A stretch of 64,000 nt of DNA from Geobacteraceae bacterium GWC2_53_11 (GCA_001802645.1 MGZJ01000036.1:11451-75450); one strand, 5' to 3'. Positions 33,262 through 43,048 are shown, counted from the stretch's first letter. The notes: generated by a model from the sequence alone, not told the origin. Numbers and translations are program-made.

Positions 33262-34668
33262 CTAGTCCTCGACAAATGCCAGGTTCTTCTTCTTAAGTTT
33301 TTCAATCAGAGTAGTACGCTTCAGATTCAACAGAAGTGCTGCTTCCTTTTTATTGCCGCCGGAACGAGCTAGAGCCTGAATTATCAGATTATTCTCGAAA
33401 GCATCTACGGCAGAATTCAGGCAGATGCCCCCATCCGGAAGAATATTGTCTGAAGGAAGAGAAGGGACCTGAACCGAGATTGCTTGTACGGGCTTTCCGG
33501 AAAGATACTTCTCCGGCAGGTCATCCGGGACAATCAGACCGCTCCCTTTCAGTATTACAAGCCGCTCCACCAGGTTTTCCAATTCTCTGACATTGCCAGG
33601 CCATTCATAATTACAAAGGATTCCAAGCGAATCACGTGAAAAGCGCTTTACGGCATGCCGCTTATCAGAATTGAAACGGGTCAGAAATGTATGAATCAGT
33701 ACCGGAATATCTTCCCGTCTCTCACGCAGGGGAGGAATCGTGATCGGAATTACCGACAACCGATAATACAAATCTTCACGAAAATCCTTGCTGACCACCA
33801 GTTCTTCAAGATTCTTATTTGTTGCAGCAACAATGCGAACATCAACTTTCTGCGATTTCGAAGCCCCGACCGGTTCAAATTCCCTGTTTTGAAGTACCCG
33901 CAGCAGTTTGACCTGCAGGTTGGCCTTCATGTCGCCGATTTCGTCAAGAAAAAGAGTCCCCTTGTCCGCCATTTCGAACCGACCGGCACGATTGGCGTAT
34001 GCGCCGGTAAAAGAGCCCTTCACATGCCCGAACAATTCACTCTCAAGCAGATCATCCGGTATCGCAGCACAATTTACCGGTACAAAGTTTTTCGCATGCC
34101 GATCACTCAATAGATGTATGGCTCTCGCTGCAAGTTCCTTGCCGGTACCTGATTCACCTTGTATCAGAACCGTTGCATTTGAAGCAGCAACCTTGGATAT
34201 CATATCGAATAATTCGCGCATCGGCTGGCTTGTGCCGATCATGGTTGCCGAGAGGAGATGAGACTGATTCGAGGTACCGCTTGAAAAATCGAACATCTTC
34301 ATCGACTGATATTCCCGCGCCCGCATGACAAGACTTTCCAGCTCATCAAGATTGAGCGGCTTCGGAAGGGTAAAAACAGAATCACTACCAATTTTTTTAT
34401 ATTCGGCAGCCCCCGCTTCGCCATACACGATTAATACGAGCAGCGGGTTGAGTTGAGCGCAGCGTTCCTTGAAGTCAGGAGCTATCGACCGCAAATATGC
34501 CAACTCAGCGATTACAATATCGACATTATTCTTCTGAAGAGTGTCAAAAAACAGGGCATCGTTTTCTGCCGCAGTAATGCAGTACCCCTGATATGTCAAA
34601 AAAGCAGACACTAAATCACGAGTTTTCACATCATTGTCAGCAATGAAAATCGTTCCGTTTTCGCGCAT
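33262..34668 (-). CDS. Sigma54-dependent activator with degenerate receiver domain
   Basis: A 468-residue protein. The N-terminal 120 residues have a receiver fold (IFIADND, KPLNLDEL), but the phospho-acceptor position is Glu55 (VIAELAY) and the conserved Thr/Ser is a Tyr (LIVYG). The AAA+ domain has GESGTGKELAARAIH, the loop GSFTGA (a variant of GAFTGA) and DEIGDM. The C-terminus is a Fis-type helix-turn-helix (GGNKKEAALLLNLKRTTLIEKL). It precedes a transglycosylase and is divergent from a chemotaxis operon. A regulator of motility or cell-surface genes is a fair guess. The Glu may mimic phosphorylation or the receiver may simply be inactive. Confidence 0.88.
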   Translation of the reverse strand: MRENGTIFIADNDVKTRDLVSAFLTYQGYCITAAENDALFFDTLQKNNVDIVIAELAYLRSIAPDFKERCAQLNPLLVLIVYGEAGAAEYKKIGSDSVFTLPKPLNLDELESLVMRAREYQSMKMFDFSSGTSNQSHLLSATMIGTSQPMRELFDMISKVAASNATVLIQGESGTGKELAARAIHLLSDRHAKNFVPVNCAAIPDDLLESELFGHVKGSFTGAYANRAGRFEMADKGTLFLDEIGDMKANLQVKLLRVLQNREFEPVGASKSQKVDVRIVAATNKNLEELVVSKDFREDLYYRLSVIPITIPPLRERREDIPVLIHTFLTRFNSDKRHAVKRFSRDSLGILCNYEWPGNVRELENLVERLVILKGSGLIVPDDLPEKYLSGKPVQAISVQVPSLPSDNILPDGGICLNSAVDAFENNLIIQALARSGGNKKEAALLLNLKRTTLIEKLKKKNLAFVED

Positions 34669-34930
34669 AGCGGCCCTGTCCCCCAGATTTTAATACATGT
34701 GCGCCATACTACATGGATTACAGAAAATGTCAATAAAATGACTTACCAACCATTTCGTATCCTGATGACGTTAATAATCTTACAATCGCTTACATTTTGA
34801 AGCAGTTATTTTCTTTGTATGTTGCTTGATATCGATTGATATGCATGGTAAATTGTCGAAACGTACCTGAGTTGTTAGTATAATTCACGGTACATTTGAC
34901 ATGACAATTCATGATCGAGGAGATCGACTG

Positions 34931-35425
34931 ATGCAGAATGCACTGGTACCGGTAAAAACTGATAATACTCATGACGAACTGATCCAGTTGGTCAGCTTCA
35001 ACCTTGATCAGGAAGAGTATGGCGTTGACGTGCTCAAAGTACGTGAAATCATTCGGATGCCTATTGTTACCCGTGTACCGAACACCCCGCATTATGTCGA
35101 GGGGGTCATCAACCTGCGCGGCAAGGTTGTCCCAATTATTTGCATGAGAAAGAAATTCGGCTTGATTGAATCCGAGAACGACAAGCAAACCAGAATCATG
35201 GTAATGGACATGGAGGGCGAATTGATGGGATTCATTGTCGATGCCGTCTCGGAAGTTATCAGAATATCAGGAAGCGAAATCCAGCCATCACCGGCAGTTG
35301 TTGCGGGTGGAATAGATCAGGAATGCATTGCCGGTGTCATTAATCAGGCCGAGCGACTGCTCGTGCTGCTGAATCTTGAGAAAATGTTTTCCCGCGATGA
35401 AAAAAACTTGTTTACCGGAATGTAA
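34931..35425 (+). CDS. cheW: Chemotaxis coupling protein CheW
   Basis: About 164 residues. I start at the ATG at 34931 because GAGGAG lies 8 nt upstream; a more distal ATG at 34901 has no such site. The CheW signature is complete: LIQLVSFNLDQEEYGVDVLKVREII, RVPNTPHYVEGVINLRGKVVPI, MVMDMEGELMGFIVDAVSEVIRI, and a C-terminal GVINQAERLLVLLNLEKMF. It links receptors to CheA. It opens a cheW-cheA-cheR-HDOD-cheB operon. A TATAAT at 34879-34884 may be its -10 box, but no good -35 is seen. Confidence 0.95.
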   Translation: MQNALVPVKTDNTHDELIQLVSFNLDQEEYGVDVLKVREIIRMPIVTRVPNTPHYVEGVINLRGKVVPIICMRKKFGLIESENDKQTRIMVMDMEGELMGFIVDAVSEVIRISGSEIQPSPAVVAGGIDQECIAGVINQAERLLVLLNLEKMFSRDEKNLFTGM

Positions 35426-35466
35426 CAATACCCTCACGTCATTACCATTAGCAGGAGTTACGCACC

Positions 35467-37311
35467 ATGCCACCAATTGATTGCGAAGACCAGGAACTAC
35501 TGGACGGCTTTCTCGCCGAGACAACTGAGCTGCTCGAGAAACTCGACGACGACCTCATTACGCTTGAGAAAACCTCCGATGACACCGACCTGATGAATCG
35601 CATTTTCCGGTCGATTCACACCATAAAGGGCGCTTCAAGCTTTCTGGGGTTTGATCTGCTGGTTAAAGTCGCCCATAAAACCGAAGATGTTCTGAACCGT
35701 CTGCGAAAAGGTGAGCTCATAGTGACATCTGATATAATGGACGTCATTCTTGAGGCAACAGATCTGATAAAACTTCTGGTAAGCGATATCAAAGCCGGTG
35801 ACATCCAGGAACGTGAAACGGACGGCACTATCAACAAACTTCTGCCATTCCTAGCAGAATCGGCAGGAGCACAGCAGCGCGCTGCTCAGCCACCGGCACA
35901 GCCAGCGGCTCCTTCCGTGGATGCAGCACCATCGGCAGACATCCAGACTCCGCCGGCGTCCGAGCCGGCGCAATCCCCGGAAGTGCCGGAGCCTTCTGCT
36001 GACGCAGCTCCTGTTGCACCGATACCGCCATCATCGGTTCCAGTTCCGAAACCCGCTTCTGAAGCCGCTCCCAAAAAAGCGCCCGCCCCCCCTAAACCGG
36101 CTGAAGGCAAAGGAGACGATCTTTCTGACAATTCAACCGTCCGGGTTGATGTAAAGCGCCTTGATGACCTTATGAACCAGGTCGGTGAGTTAGTGCTCGA
36201 GCGCAATCGCATGATCCAGATCAATCAGGATCTGCAGCAAAATGATGCAAACCGGGCCGACTTTAATGAAGAATTCGGCAAACTCACCAAACGGATGAGT
36301 TTTGTAACGTCTGAACTCCAGATGCAGGTTCTCAAGATGCGGATGATACCGGTTGAGAAGGTCTTTAAAAAATTTCCGCGGATCGTTCGCAGCATGTCCC
36401 GCGATTTGGGAAAAGAGGTTGAACTAGTTATTATCGGTGAGGAAACCGAACTGGATCGTTCGGTCGTTGACGAAATTGGCGATCCTCTGATTCACCTTAT
36501 CCGTAACGCCATGGATCACGGCCTGGAGACCCCCGACGAGCGGACAGCCGCTGGTAAGACGCGTGGTGGCACACTTGTACTTGCAGCCGTACATGAAGGA
36601 AACCAGATCATCATCAGTATCAAGGATGACGGCCGCGGCATTGACACCGAAAGAGTAGGACGCAAGGCGATTGAAAAAGGCCTCATTACCGAGGAGCAGT
36701 TTGCGGCAATGGGACAGCGTGAAGTCTTTGACCTCTTGTTCCTGCCAGGCTTCTCAACCAAGGAAAAAACCACCGATCTTTCAGGCCGCGGTGTTGGTAT
36801 GGACGTTGTCAAAACCAACATTAAAAAACTGAATGGACTGATTGAAATCAAGAGCACCAAAGGACTCGGTTCAGAATTCATTCTCCGGTTGCCGCTGACG
36901 CTGGCTATCATCCAATCTCTGCTTGTTGAAGTTGAAGGAGAAATCTACTCCATTCCACTCTCGTCAGTCCTGGAAACCATCCGGGTTGACCAGCGTCAGT
37001 TTCACCTGATTGGCGGCCAGGAAGTACTGAAACTGCGCGACATTGTTCTTCCGCTGATTCGTTTACAGCGGGTATTCAATGTCCAGCCGCAGGGTGAGGC
37101 AGACAACTTCTGTTATGTGGTTGTCGTCGGTGCTGCGGAAAAAAGGATGGGACTAGTTGTTACTCGTTTGGTTGGACAGCAAGAGGTGGCTATCAAGTCA
37201 CTTGGCAACTACCTGGCAAACATCCCGGGCATTGCCGGCTCCACTATTCTTGGCGATGGGCGGGTTGCCTTGATCATCGACCCGGTTGCAATGTCAGAAG
37301 GCTGCGAATAA
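35467..37311 (+). CDS. cheA: Chemotaxis histidine kinase CheA
   Basis: A 614-residue kinase. The HPt domain carries the phospho-acceptor His51 in IHTIKGASSFLGF. A Pro/Ala-rich linker of about 85 residues (130-215) stands where P2 is often found, so I see no P2 domain. The P3 dimerisation region (NQVGELVLERNR), the HATPase (LIRNAMDHGLE, DDGRGID, GRGVGMDVVK) and the C-terminal CheW-like domain follow. It phosphorylates CheB and a response regulator; no CheY is in this cluster. An AGGAG site precedes the ATG at 35467. Confidence 0.96.
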   Translation: MPPIDCEDQELLDGFLAETTELLEKLDDDLITLEKTSDDTDLMNRIFRSIHTIKGASSFLGFDLLVKVAHKTEDVLNRLRKGELIVTSDIMDVILEATDLIKLLVSDIKAGDIQERETDGTINKLLPFLAESAGAQQRAAQPPAQPAAPSVDAAPSADIQTPPASEPAQSPEVPEPSADAAPVAPIPPSSVPVPKPASEAAPKKAPAPPKPAEGKGDDLSDNSTVRVDVKRLDDLMNQVGELVLERNRMIQINQDLQQNDANRADFNEEFGKLTKRMSFVTSELQMQVLKMRMIPVEKVFKKFPRIVRSMSRDLGKEVELVIIGEETELDRSVVDEIGDPLIHLIRNAMDHGLETPDERTAAGKTRGGTLVLAAVHEGNQIIISIKDDGRGIDTERVGRKAIEKGLITEEQFAAMGQREVFDLLFLPGFSTKEKTTDLSGRGVGMDVVKTNIKKLNGLIEIKSTKGLGSEFILRLPLTLAIIQSLLVEVEGEIYSIPLSSVLETIRVDQRQFHLIGGQEVLKLRDIVLPLIRLQRVFNVQPQGEADNFCYVVVVGAAEKRMGLVVTRLVGQQEVAIKSLGNYLANIPGIAGSTILGDGRVALIIDPVAMSEGCE

Positions 37312-37381
37312 CAGAGCTCCATCGGCAGCCAACGTATTATTTTGCAGAACAATCAAGGGAATGACGTCCAAGGAGTGAAAC

Positions 37382-38209
37382 GTGGCCATCAGTGATAAGG
37401 ATTTTGAACAACTCCGCGATTTTATTTACAATATATGCGGCATGTATTTTCACACCACCAAAAAGTACTTTTTAGAAAGCCGGCTTACAAGGCGCATGGA
37501 AGCCACCGGCAGCAAAACGTACCAGGATTATTACCTGCTGCTCAAGTCGCCACGTGGTTCTGAAGAATTAAAATTCCTCATGGATGAAATAACCACCAAC
37601 GAGACCTATTTCTTCCGCAATGTCCCTCAATTGGCTGCGCTTGAAAACAAGCTGCTGCCGGAACTTGTTGAAACCAAAAACAAGATGGGCTTCCGTAAAC
37701 TGCGGATATGGAGTGCAGCTTCGTCCTCAGGAGAGGAAGCCTATACCATGGCAATGATTCTTCTTGAAAAGCGGGCCACACTGCTCAAAGACTGGATCAT
37801 TGAAATTGTCGGCACCGACATTAATGAAACGGTGATCGCCCAGGCAAAGGAAGGCGTGTACAACGCATATTCTGTACGCAATATCCCGGATATGTATAAG
37901 CGCAAATATATTCGCGAAGACAACGGGAAATTCATCCTGTCGCCGGATGTAAAGAAGTTTGTAACATTCAACAAGTTAAACCTCTATGAAGATTCAAAGA
38001 TGATTTTTATGAAAAGTTTTGATTTCATTTTCTGCGCCAATGTACTGATCTACTTTGACACCGCATCAAAATCAAAAGTTGTCCAGCACTTCTATAACAA
38101 CCTGCAACCCTATGGCTATTTCTTTGTCGGCCAGTCGGAATCACTGCACGGCGTCAACGACAAATTCAAGACAGTTCACTTTCCCGGTGGTTTTGGCTAC
38201 AAGAAATAG
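37382..38209 (+). CDS. cheR: Chemotaxis protein methyltransferase CheR
   Basis: A 275-residue enzyme that uses SAM to methylate glutamates of chemoreceptors. It has the helical N-terminal domain with EITTNETYFFRN, the SAM region WSAASSSGEEAYTMAM, EIVGTDIN, and the C-terminal FIFCANVLIYFD and FVGQSESL motifs. The start is a GTG at 37382 with AAGGAG 6 nt upstream. It lies between cheA and an HDOD gene in the chemotaxis operon. Confidence 0.96.
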   Translation: MAISDKDFEQLRDFIYNICGMYFHTTKKYFLESRLTRRMEATGSKTYQDYYLLLKSPRGSEELKFLMDEITTNETYFFRNVPQLAALENKLLPELVETKNKMGFRKLRIWSAASSSGEEAYTMAMILLEKRATLLKDWIIEIVGTDINETVIAQAKEGVYNAYSVRNIPDMYKRKYIREDNGKFILSPDVKKFVTFNKLNLYEDSKMIFMKSFDFIFCANVLIYFDTASKSKVVQHFYNNLQPYGYFFVGQSESLHGVNDKFKTVHFPGGFGYKK

Positions 38210-38227
38210 CCTGAGAGGTTTTATTAT

Positions 38228-39121
38228 ATGGACAAGAATCAAATGATGGAACGTGCTGAAATCCTTGTTGGGGCTGTTGATGATCTCCCTACCATTCCAA
38301 TTGTTGCGACCAAGGTTCTACAGCTTCTTGATGATCCTGATGTCAGCGTTGAAGAGATTGCCGATCTGATGCTGACCGATCAGGTCATGACTGCGCGGGT
38401 CATGAAACTGCTCAACTCTCCCGTGTACAGACCGGCACAGGAGATCACCTCCCTTAAACGCGCTCTGGTCTATTTGGGATTGCGCCATGTCCGGGAATTG
38501 GCTCTGACAACTTCAGTTATCGATGTCTTTGATGGCAATACCGGAGCACTTGATCTCAACGCCTTTTGGGAGCACTCTTTTGGCGTCGGCATGGTGTCAA
38601 AAATCATCGCGCAAAAGATCGGCTACCAGGATCTCGAGAAAGCCTATATATCCGGCATCTTACATGATCTCGGCGAAGTTTTTTTAAGTAACTTTTTGCG
38701 AGAGCCTTTTTTAGCGGTATTGGAGCATATCAAGGTGCACCCGGTGAAACTTGTTGATGCCGAAGCTGAACTTCTTGGTACAACTCACTGCGAAATCGGC
38801 CTCAGCATGGCGCGTAAATGGAACTTTCCGGAAGCCTATTGTGATGTTATCGCACATCACCATGCCCCGGGAGAAGCCACCGTTGATCCGATTCTATGCG
38901 CTATCGTCAACCTTTCAGATCTATTCTGTTCCGTTCGTGAATTGAACTATGGCGGGCTTGAGTGGATCAGTTTCAATCTGAGCGAAGAAGAAGCATGGAC
39001 CATTCTTAAAAATGAGTCTCCGGGACTAGCTACAATGGATGTTGAACGGTTCTGTTATGAGCTGGATGATTCAATTCCTGACATCAAGGAACTGGTTTCC
39101 TCCATTTTCAACCCGTCATAA
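38228..39121 (+). CDS. HDOD-domain signalling protein
   Basis: A 297-residue protein made largely of an HDOD domain (about 15-215): LPTIPIVATKVLQLLDDPDVSVEEIADLM, then LKRALVYLGLRHVRELALT, SGILHDLGEVFLSNFL and VIAHHHAPGEA. HDOD resembles HD hydrolases; this one keeps the HD pair in LHDLGE and several further His residues, but activity is doubtful since the family mostly acts in regulation. It lies between cheR and cheB, 18 bp after cheR, so it probably feeds into the same chemosensory pathway. Confidence 0.9.
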   Translation: MDKNQMMERAEILVGAVDDLPTIPIVATKVLQLLDDPDVSVEEIADLMLTDQVMTARVMKLLNSPVYRPAQEITSLKRALVYLGLRHVRELALTTSVIDVFDGNTGALDLNAFWEHSFGVGMVSKIIAQKIGYQDLEKAYISGILHDLGEVFLSNFLREPFLAVLEHIKVHPVKLVDAEAELLGTTHCEIGLSMARKWNFPEAYCDVIAHHHAPGEATVDPILCAIVNLSDLFCSVRELNYGGLEWISFNLSEEEAWTILKNESPGLATMDVERFCYELDDSIPDIKELVSSIFNPS

Positions 39122-39200
39122 CCTTGACAGTGGTATCAGTTTTACATTTTGTACCTGATACAAGAATACGCATACAAACCACTACAAAGGCGAAGCCCTG

Positions 39201-40289
39201 ATGTTAATGCCCCAACAAGCAAAAACCAGAATTCTGATCGTTGATGACTCATCATTCATGCGCATGGCCATCCGGAGCGTTCTGTCGAAAGACCCCTCCT
39301 TTGATATAGTCGGTACTGCCGCTGATGGCATGGAGGGGGTAGAAAAAGCAATCGCGCTTAAACCGGACCTTATAACCATGGATATCGAAATGCCGCGAAT
39401 GGACGGCATTACCGCCTTGAAGCAGATCATGGCCAAAGCGCCGACCAAAGTCATCATGGTATCAACACTGACCAATGAAGGTGCCAAATCAACATTCGAG
39501 GCGCTTGACGCCGGGGCTATCGATTATATTCCGAAAAACGTCACCGATTCTACTGACGCGCAGAATACGTTCAGACAGGAATTAATGCGTAAAATAAAGG
39601 AAGCGGTTGCTTCGCGCATACGCCGCGCGCCCAGCAACGTTTCCGTGCCGACGCGCCCCGCAACACTTGCTTCCTCAACCGCAGCACGTCCAACTGCATC
39701 AAAGTTCGCGGGAAAGAAAATTCAGTATGTTGGAATCGGAGCGTCAACCGGCGGGCCTGTTGCACTTCAGGAAGTTCTCTCTCGTATTCCGGTTAATTTC
39801 CCCTATGGTGTCATTGTCGGTATCCATATGCCGAAAGCTTTTACCGGACCGTATGCTGACCGTCTGAACGCAAAATGTTCCATGACCATCCGTGAAGCTG
39901 TTGACGGCGACGTTCTTAAACCGGGACTGGCTCTTATCGCCCCCGGGGGAATGCACACGACACTGGTGCGCCAGGGTGCCAACATCGTTGTCAAAACGCG
40001 GCCAACCAGTGAATATCCACAGTATGTCTATATCCCGTCAGTGGACCTGTTGATGTCAAGCATGGCCGAAGCGACGAATGGTGCAATGCTGGGAGTAATT
40101 CTGACTGGCATGGGGAACGACGGCTTCAAAGGAATGCAGTTACTCAAGCAAAAGGGCGGTGTAACTATCGCACAGGATGAGGCAACCTCTACAATTTACG
40201 GCATGCCGAAAGCTTGTGTTGATGGCGGCGTAGCCGATGAAGTACTGCCATTGGGACAGATAGGATTCGAAATTTCAAAATTCATGTAA
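39201..40289 (+). CDS. cheB: Chemotaxis methylesterase/glutaminase CheB
   Basis: A 362-residue protein. The receiver (about 8-125) has IVDDSSFMR and the phospho-acceptor Asp61 in LITMDIEMPRMDGI. After a Ser/Thr/Ala/Pro-rich linker the esterase domain (about 170-362) shows the catalytic Ser in GIGASTGGP, the His in GIHMPKAFT and the Asp in ILTGMGNDG. It demethylates receptors methylated by CheR. ATGs at 39201 and 39207 are both possible. It is the last gene of the operon and is followed by a strong terminator. Confidence 0.96.
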   Translation: MLMPQQAKTRILIVDDSSFMRMAIRSVLSKDPSFDIVGTAADGMEGVEKAIALKPDLITMDIEMPRMDGITALKQIMAKAPTKVIMVSTLTNEGAKSTFEALDAGAIDYIPKNVTDSTDAQNTFRQELMRKIKEAVASRIRRAPSNVSVPTRPATLASSTAARPTASKFAGKKIQYVGIGASTGGPVALQEVLSRIPVNFPYGVIVGIHMPKAFTGPYADRLNAKCSMTIREAVDGDVLKPGLALIAPGGMHTTLVRQGANIVVKTRPTSEYPQYVYIPSVDLLMSSMAEATNGAMLGVILTGMGNDGFKGMQLLKQKGGVTIAQDEATSTIYGMPKACVDGGVADEVLPLGQIGFEISKFM

Positions 40290-40307
40290 GAACAAAAGTG
40301 ATATATG

Positions 40308-40349
40308 AACAACGAGAGGCGACCATATCAGGTCGCCTCTCGTTGTTTT
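40308..40349 (+). terminator. Strong hairpin terminator after cheB
   Basis: A 17-bp perfect stem (40308-40324 with 40331-40347) with a 6-nt loop ends in a short T-run (40346-40349). It begins 18 bp after the cheB stop. A small minus-strand reading frame ends at its edge, so it could serve both directions. Confidence 0.92.
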
Positions 40350-40512
40350 AGCGGTCAGCGTACACCACCAGCCCTGTCCAGGATGCCTCAACCCGGCAAT
40401 TTGAAAACCCGCGACGTTTAAGACGGAACATGATGAGAGGAGCAACAAGCGGGTGGACTCCCGGCATAATCAAAGGAAAGTGATTGTATGACATCCCCAT
40501 TAACGCACGCAT
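40348..40512 (-). CDS. Possible small protein between prfC and the cheB terminator
   Basis: A frame of about 54 residues from an ATG at 40512, open further upstream. It is rich in hydrophobic and basic residues (HFPLIMPGVHPLVAPLIMFRLKRRG, only partly helical) and its TAA abuts the cheB terminator. The fit between stop codon and terminator, and the lack of any other content in this 230-bp gap, favour a real gene. No good ribosome site and no recognised family, so it may be chance. Confidence 0.3.
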   Translation of the reverse strand: MRALMGMSYNHFPLIMPGVHPLVAPLIMFRLKRRGFSNCRVEASWTGLVVYADR

Positions 40513-40579
40513 CGTTGCGTTAAAACCGTACTGAGACCTGGTCTTGGCCCTGTGTATCTTATTCTTTAGAAGCATCTGT

Positions 40580-42163
40580 TCAGCTATGTTCGCTTGTTTC
40601 GTGGAATTCAAGCATTTTCCAGGTATCAATGGTATTATCCAGCCGCCACTGGCTCCCCGCCATATAGGTCAGCTTCCCTTCACCATCGATATACACATGC
40701 ATGGCTTCCTTCTTTTCAAAATCTTCAATAAACTTCTTTTCTCCGGTTACCCAGCGCGCGGTAACGTAACTAACCGGTTCAAAAGCGACTTTAACGCTGT
40801 ACTCAAATTCAAGACGGTGCATAACCACCTCGAATTGCAGCAGACCGACCGCTCCAATCACCCAGTCTGATCCCATCACCGGCTTGAACACCTGAGTTGC
40901 ACCCTCTTCAGCCAGCTGTACCAGACCTTTTTCCAACGCCTTTGACTTCATCGGATTCAGAAGCCGTACCTTGCGAAAGTGCTCCGGAGCAAAACTTGGT
41001 ATACCGGTAAATTTGAGTTCCTCGCCCATCGTAAAGGTGTCACCGATCTTGATCGTGCCATGATTGTGAATACCGATAATGTCACCCGGCCACGCCTCCT
41101 CGACATTGGTGCGATCCTGGGCCATGAATATGGTAGCGTTGGCAATCTGAACATCCCGCCCTAATCGAACGTGGCGGACCTTCATGCCACGGGTAAATTT
41201 ACCCGAGCAGATCCGAAAGAACGCAATCCTGTCACGATGAGCCGGGTCCATATTTGCCTGAATCTTGAAGGTAAATCCGCTGAAAGGCTCTTCATAAGGA
41301 GAAACCGCACGGGTGGTCGCTTCACGTGGCAACGGATGCGGAGCATACTGAACAAAAGCATCCAGCAACTGCTGCACTCCAAAGGTATTGATGGCGCTGC
41401 CGAAGAATACCGGGGTCTGACGCCCGGCCAGATACGCTGACATATCGAAAGGATGGGCTGCACCCTCCAGAAGTTCGATATCATTTCTCAGTTCATCCAC
41501 CTGGCTTCCCAGTAATTCATCAAGACGCGGGTCAGCAAGACCGTTGACCGTTATGATCTCTCCGGTGCCGTTATCCGCTTCAGCATCAAAAAAGGTCAGC
41601 TCTTTGGTATAAAGATGATAGGTACCTCGAAAACGCTTGCCCATCCCGATCGGCCAGGTAATCGGAGCCGTCTGCATGTGAAGGTTTTTTTCAATATCAT
41701 CCAGCAGGTCGAATGGTTCCTGCCCTTCCCGGTCTAGCTTGTTCATAAATGTCATAATCGGGGTATGACGAAGACGACAGACTTCCAACAGTTTCCTGGT
41801 TTGACTTTCAACACCTTTGACGGAATCGATGACCATCAAAACTGAGTCTACTGCGGTCAATACGCGGTAGGTATCTTCAGAAAAATCGTTATGTCCCGGA
41901 GTATCCAGCAAATTGATCTCGCACTGTTCGTACGAGAACTTCATGACCGAAGAGGTAACAGAAATACCACGCTGTTTTTCCAGCTCCATCCAGTCGGACG
42001 TGGCGTGACGGGCGCTTTTTCGGGCACGGACTTCACCGGCCTGCTGGATCGCCCCCCCGAAAAGAAGCAGCTTTTCGGTGATGGTGGTCTTGCCTGCATC
42101 AGGGTGGCTAATGATTGCAAACGTACGACGTTTTTCTACTTCGTTCTGATTAAACAGTTCCAC
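40580..42163 (-). CDS. prfC: Peptide chain release factor 3
   Basis: A 527-residue translational GTPase that removes RF1/RF2 from the ribosome after termination. I start at the GTG at 42163 because AAGGAG lies 9 nt upstream; the in-frame extension to 42223 lacks such a site. The G motifs are [23 protein letters not shown] and NKLDRE. The RF3-specific switch region reads [10 protein letters not shown] and the C-terminal VGLLQFEVV motif is present. It stands alone, with no operon partner evident. Confidence 0.95.
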   Translation of the reverse strand: MELFNQNEVEKRRTFAIISHPDAGKTTITEKLLLFGGAIQQAGEVRARKSARHATSDWMELEKQRGISVTSSVMKFSYEQCEINLLDTPGHNDFSEDTYRVLTAVDSVLMVIDSVKGVESQTRKLLEVCRLRHTPIMTFMNKLDREGQEPFDLLDDIEKNLHMQTAPITWPIGMGKRFRGTYHLYTKELTFFDAEADNGTGEIITVNGLADPRLDELLGSQVDELRNDIELLEGAAHPFDMSAYLAGRQTPVFFGSAINTFGVQQLLDAFVQYAPHPLPREATTRAVSPYEEPFSGFTFKIQANMDPAHRDRIAFFRICSGKFTRGMKVRHVRLGRDVQIANATIFMAQDRTNVEEAWPGDIIGIHNHGTIKIGDTFTMGEELKFTGIPSFAPEHFRKVRLLNPMKSKALEKGLVQLAEEGATQVFKPVMGSDWVIGAVGLLQFEVVMHRLEFEYSVKVAFEPVSYVTARWVTGEKKFIEDFEKKEAMHVYIDGEGKLTYMAGSQWRLDNTIDTWKMLEFHETSEHS

Positions 42164-42242
42164 GGAAATAAACTCCTTATCGGCAATCGAAAGGCGGGGC
42201 AAGCCCGCCTGAAGTGACAACAACTATCTGAAGCAAAAGCAA

Positions 42243-42686
42243 CTACCGGAACACCAAGCGGTCAAGACACCATCTGCCGCCACCAGCGATCACCAGGAAC
42301 AGGGCCATCCCGAGCAGAGCAACATTGTATTCAATGCCATGACCGTGGCCGGCAGAGCAGGTCATGTTCAGAAAAAAACCATTCGCCCAGTGAATTTTGT
42401 ATATGGACACCAGCATGACTGCAGAGATGCCCGCTGCTGAGAGACGGGTCATGAAACCGGTCAGGATGCCAAAACCGCCGCCAAATTCGGCGATGATCGC
42501 CAATAACGTGAATATGGGTGGAATCCCCATTTTTTCTTCAAAGGTTCTGAATGTGCTGGTCAACCCCTGCCCGCCAAAAAGGCCCAGCAGTTTCTGAGAA
42601 CCATGAGCCATAAATATCAACCCGAGCGGAATACGAAGCATCAAGGGGGCTATCAACTCCGTAGCATCAAAACTTCCCTTAGCCAT
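42243..42686 (-). CDS. DoxX-family membrane protein
   Basis: A 147-residue protein with four predicted helices. The DoxX features are RIPLGLIFMAHGSQKLLGLFGG near the start, AEFGGGFGILTGFMTRLSA and a C-terminal ALFLVIAGGGRWCLDRL. DoxX proteins occur in thiosulfate oxidation and oxidative stress systems, but most, like this one, have no assigned reaction. It lies 80 bp upstream of prfC in the same direction. Confidence 0.88.
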   Translation of the reverse strand: MAKGSFDATELIAPLMLRIPLGLIFMAHGSQKLLGLFGGQGLTSTFRTFEEKMGIPPIFTLLAIIAEFGGGFGILTGFMTRLSAAGISAVMLVSIYKIHWANGFFLNMTCSAGHGHGIEYNVALLGMALFLVIAGGGRWCLDRLVFR

Positions 42687-43048
42687 GGATAACCTCTCCG
42701 ATCTTTGTTAACAACCTGATTTTATCGTTTCTCTTAACTATATACATCAGCTTATAAGCATTTAGGATCGTACCCGACAGCGGGTCACATCAAGCCGATA
42801 CCGGAATCAGGTAGAAGACAATCAAGGGAATTATCTCACCGGTAGCGAGATCAAGCCTACCAAGGAGAAAAAGGGAGATAGAACAATAAATTGTCGTCAT
42901 CGCCGGAGAGTGCGGCGATACTATTTGTATGATTCTATTATGGAGAGGTCTGACTATTAGACGACCCGTCGATCGGGTGAAATAATCTCAGAAAACAAGC
43001 AGACCAATATCAGTAACCGTTACCAACCAAACCAGAATCACCGGCATA
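42687..43048 (-). other. Gene-poor 360-bp gap with several hairpins and a possible gene remnant
   Basis: No convincing gene. Short inverted repeats are present: ACCCG-acag-CGGGT near 42774, ATCGCCG-gagagtg-CGGCGAT near 42899 and ACCCG-tcgat-CGGGT near 42965. None carries a T-run. A 36-codon frame at 42790-42900 is described separately. Confidence 0.6.
42790..42900 (-). pseudogene. Possible remnant of a membrane signalling protein (N-terminal helix segment)
   Basis: The frame from the ATG at 42900 to the TGA at 42790 encodes 36 residues containing LFLLGRLDLATGEIIPLIVF followed by YLIPVSA. The LDxxTG...FYLIPV pattern is common at the N-terminus of bacterial membrane-bound GGDEF and histidine-kinase sensors. 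The frame stops there and no catalytic domain follows, so it could be a decayed gene end. No clear ribosome site. Chance similarity is possible. Confidence 0.25.
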
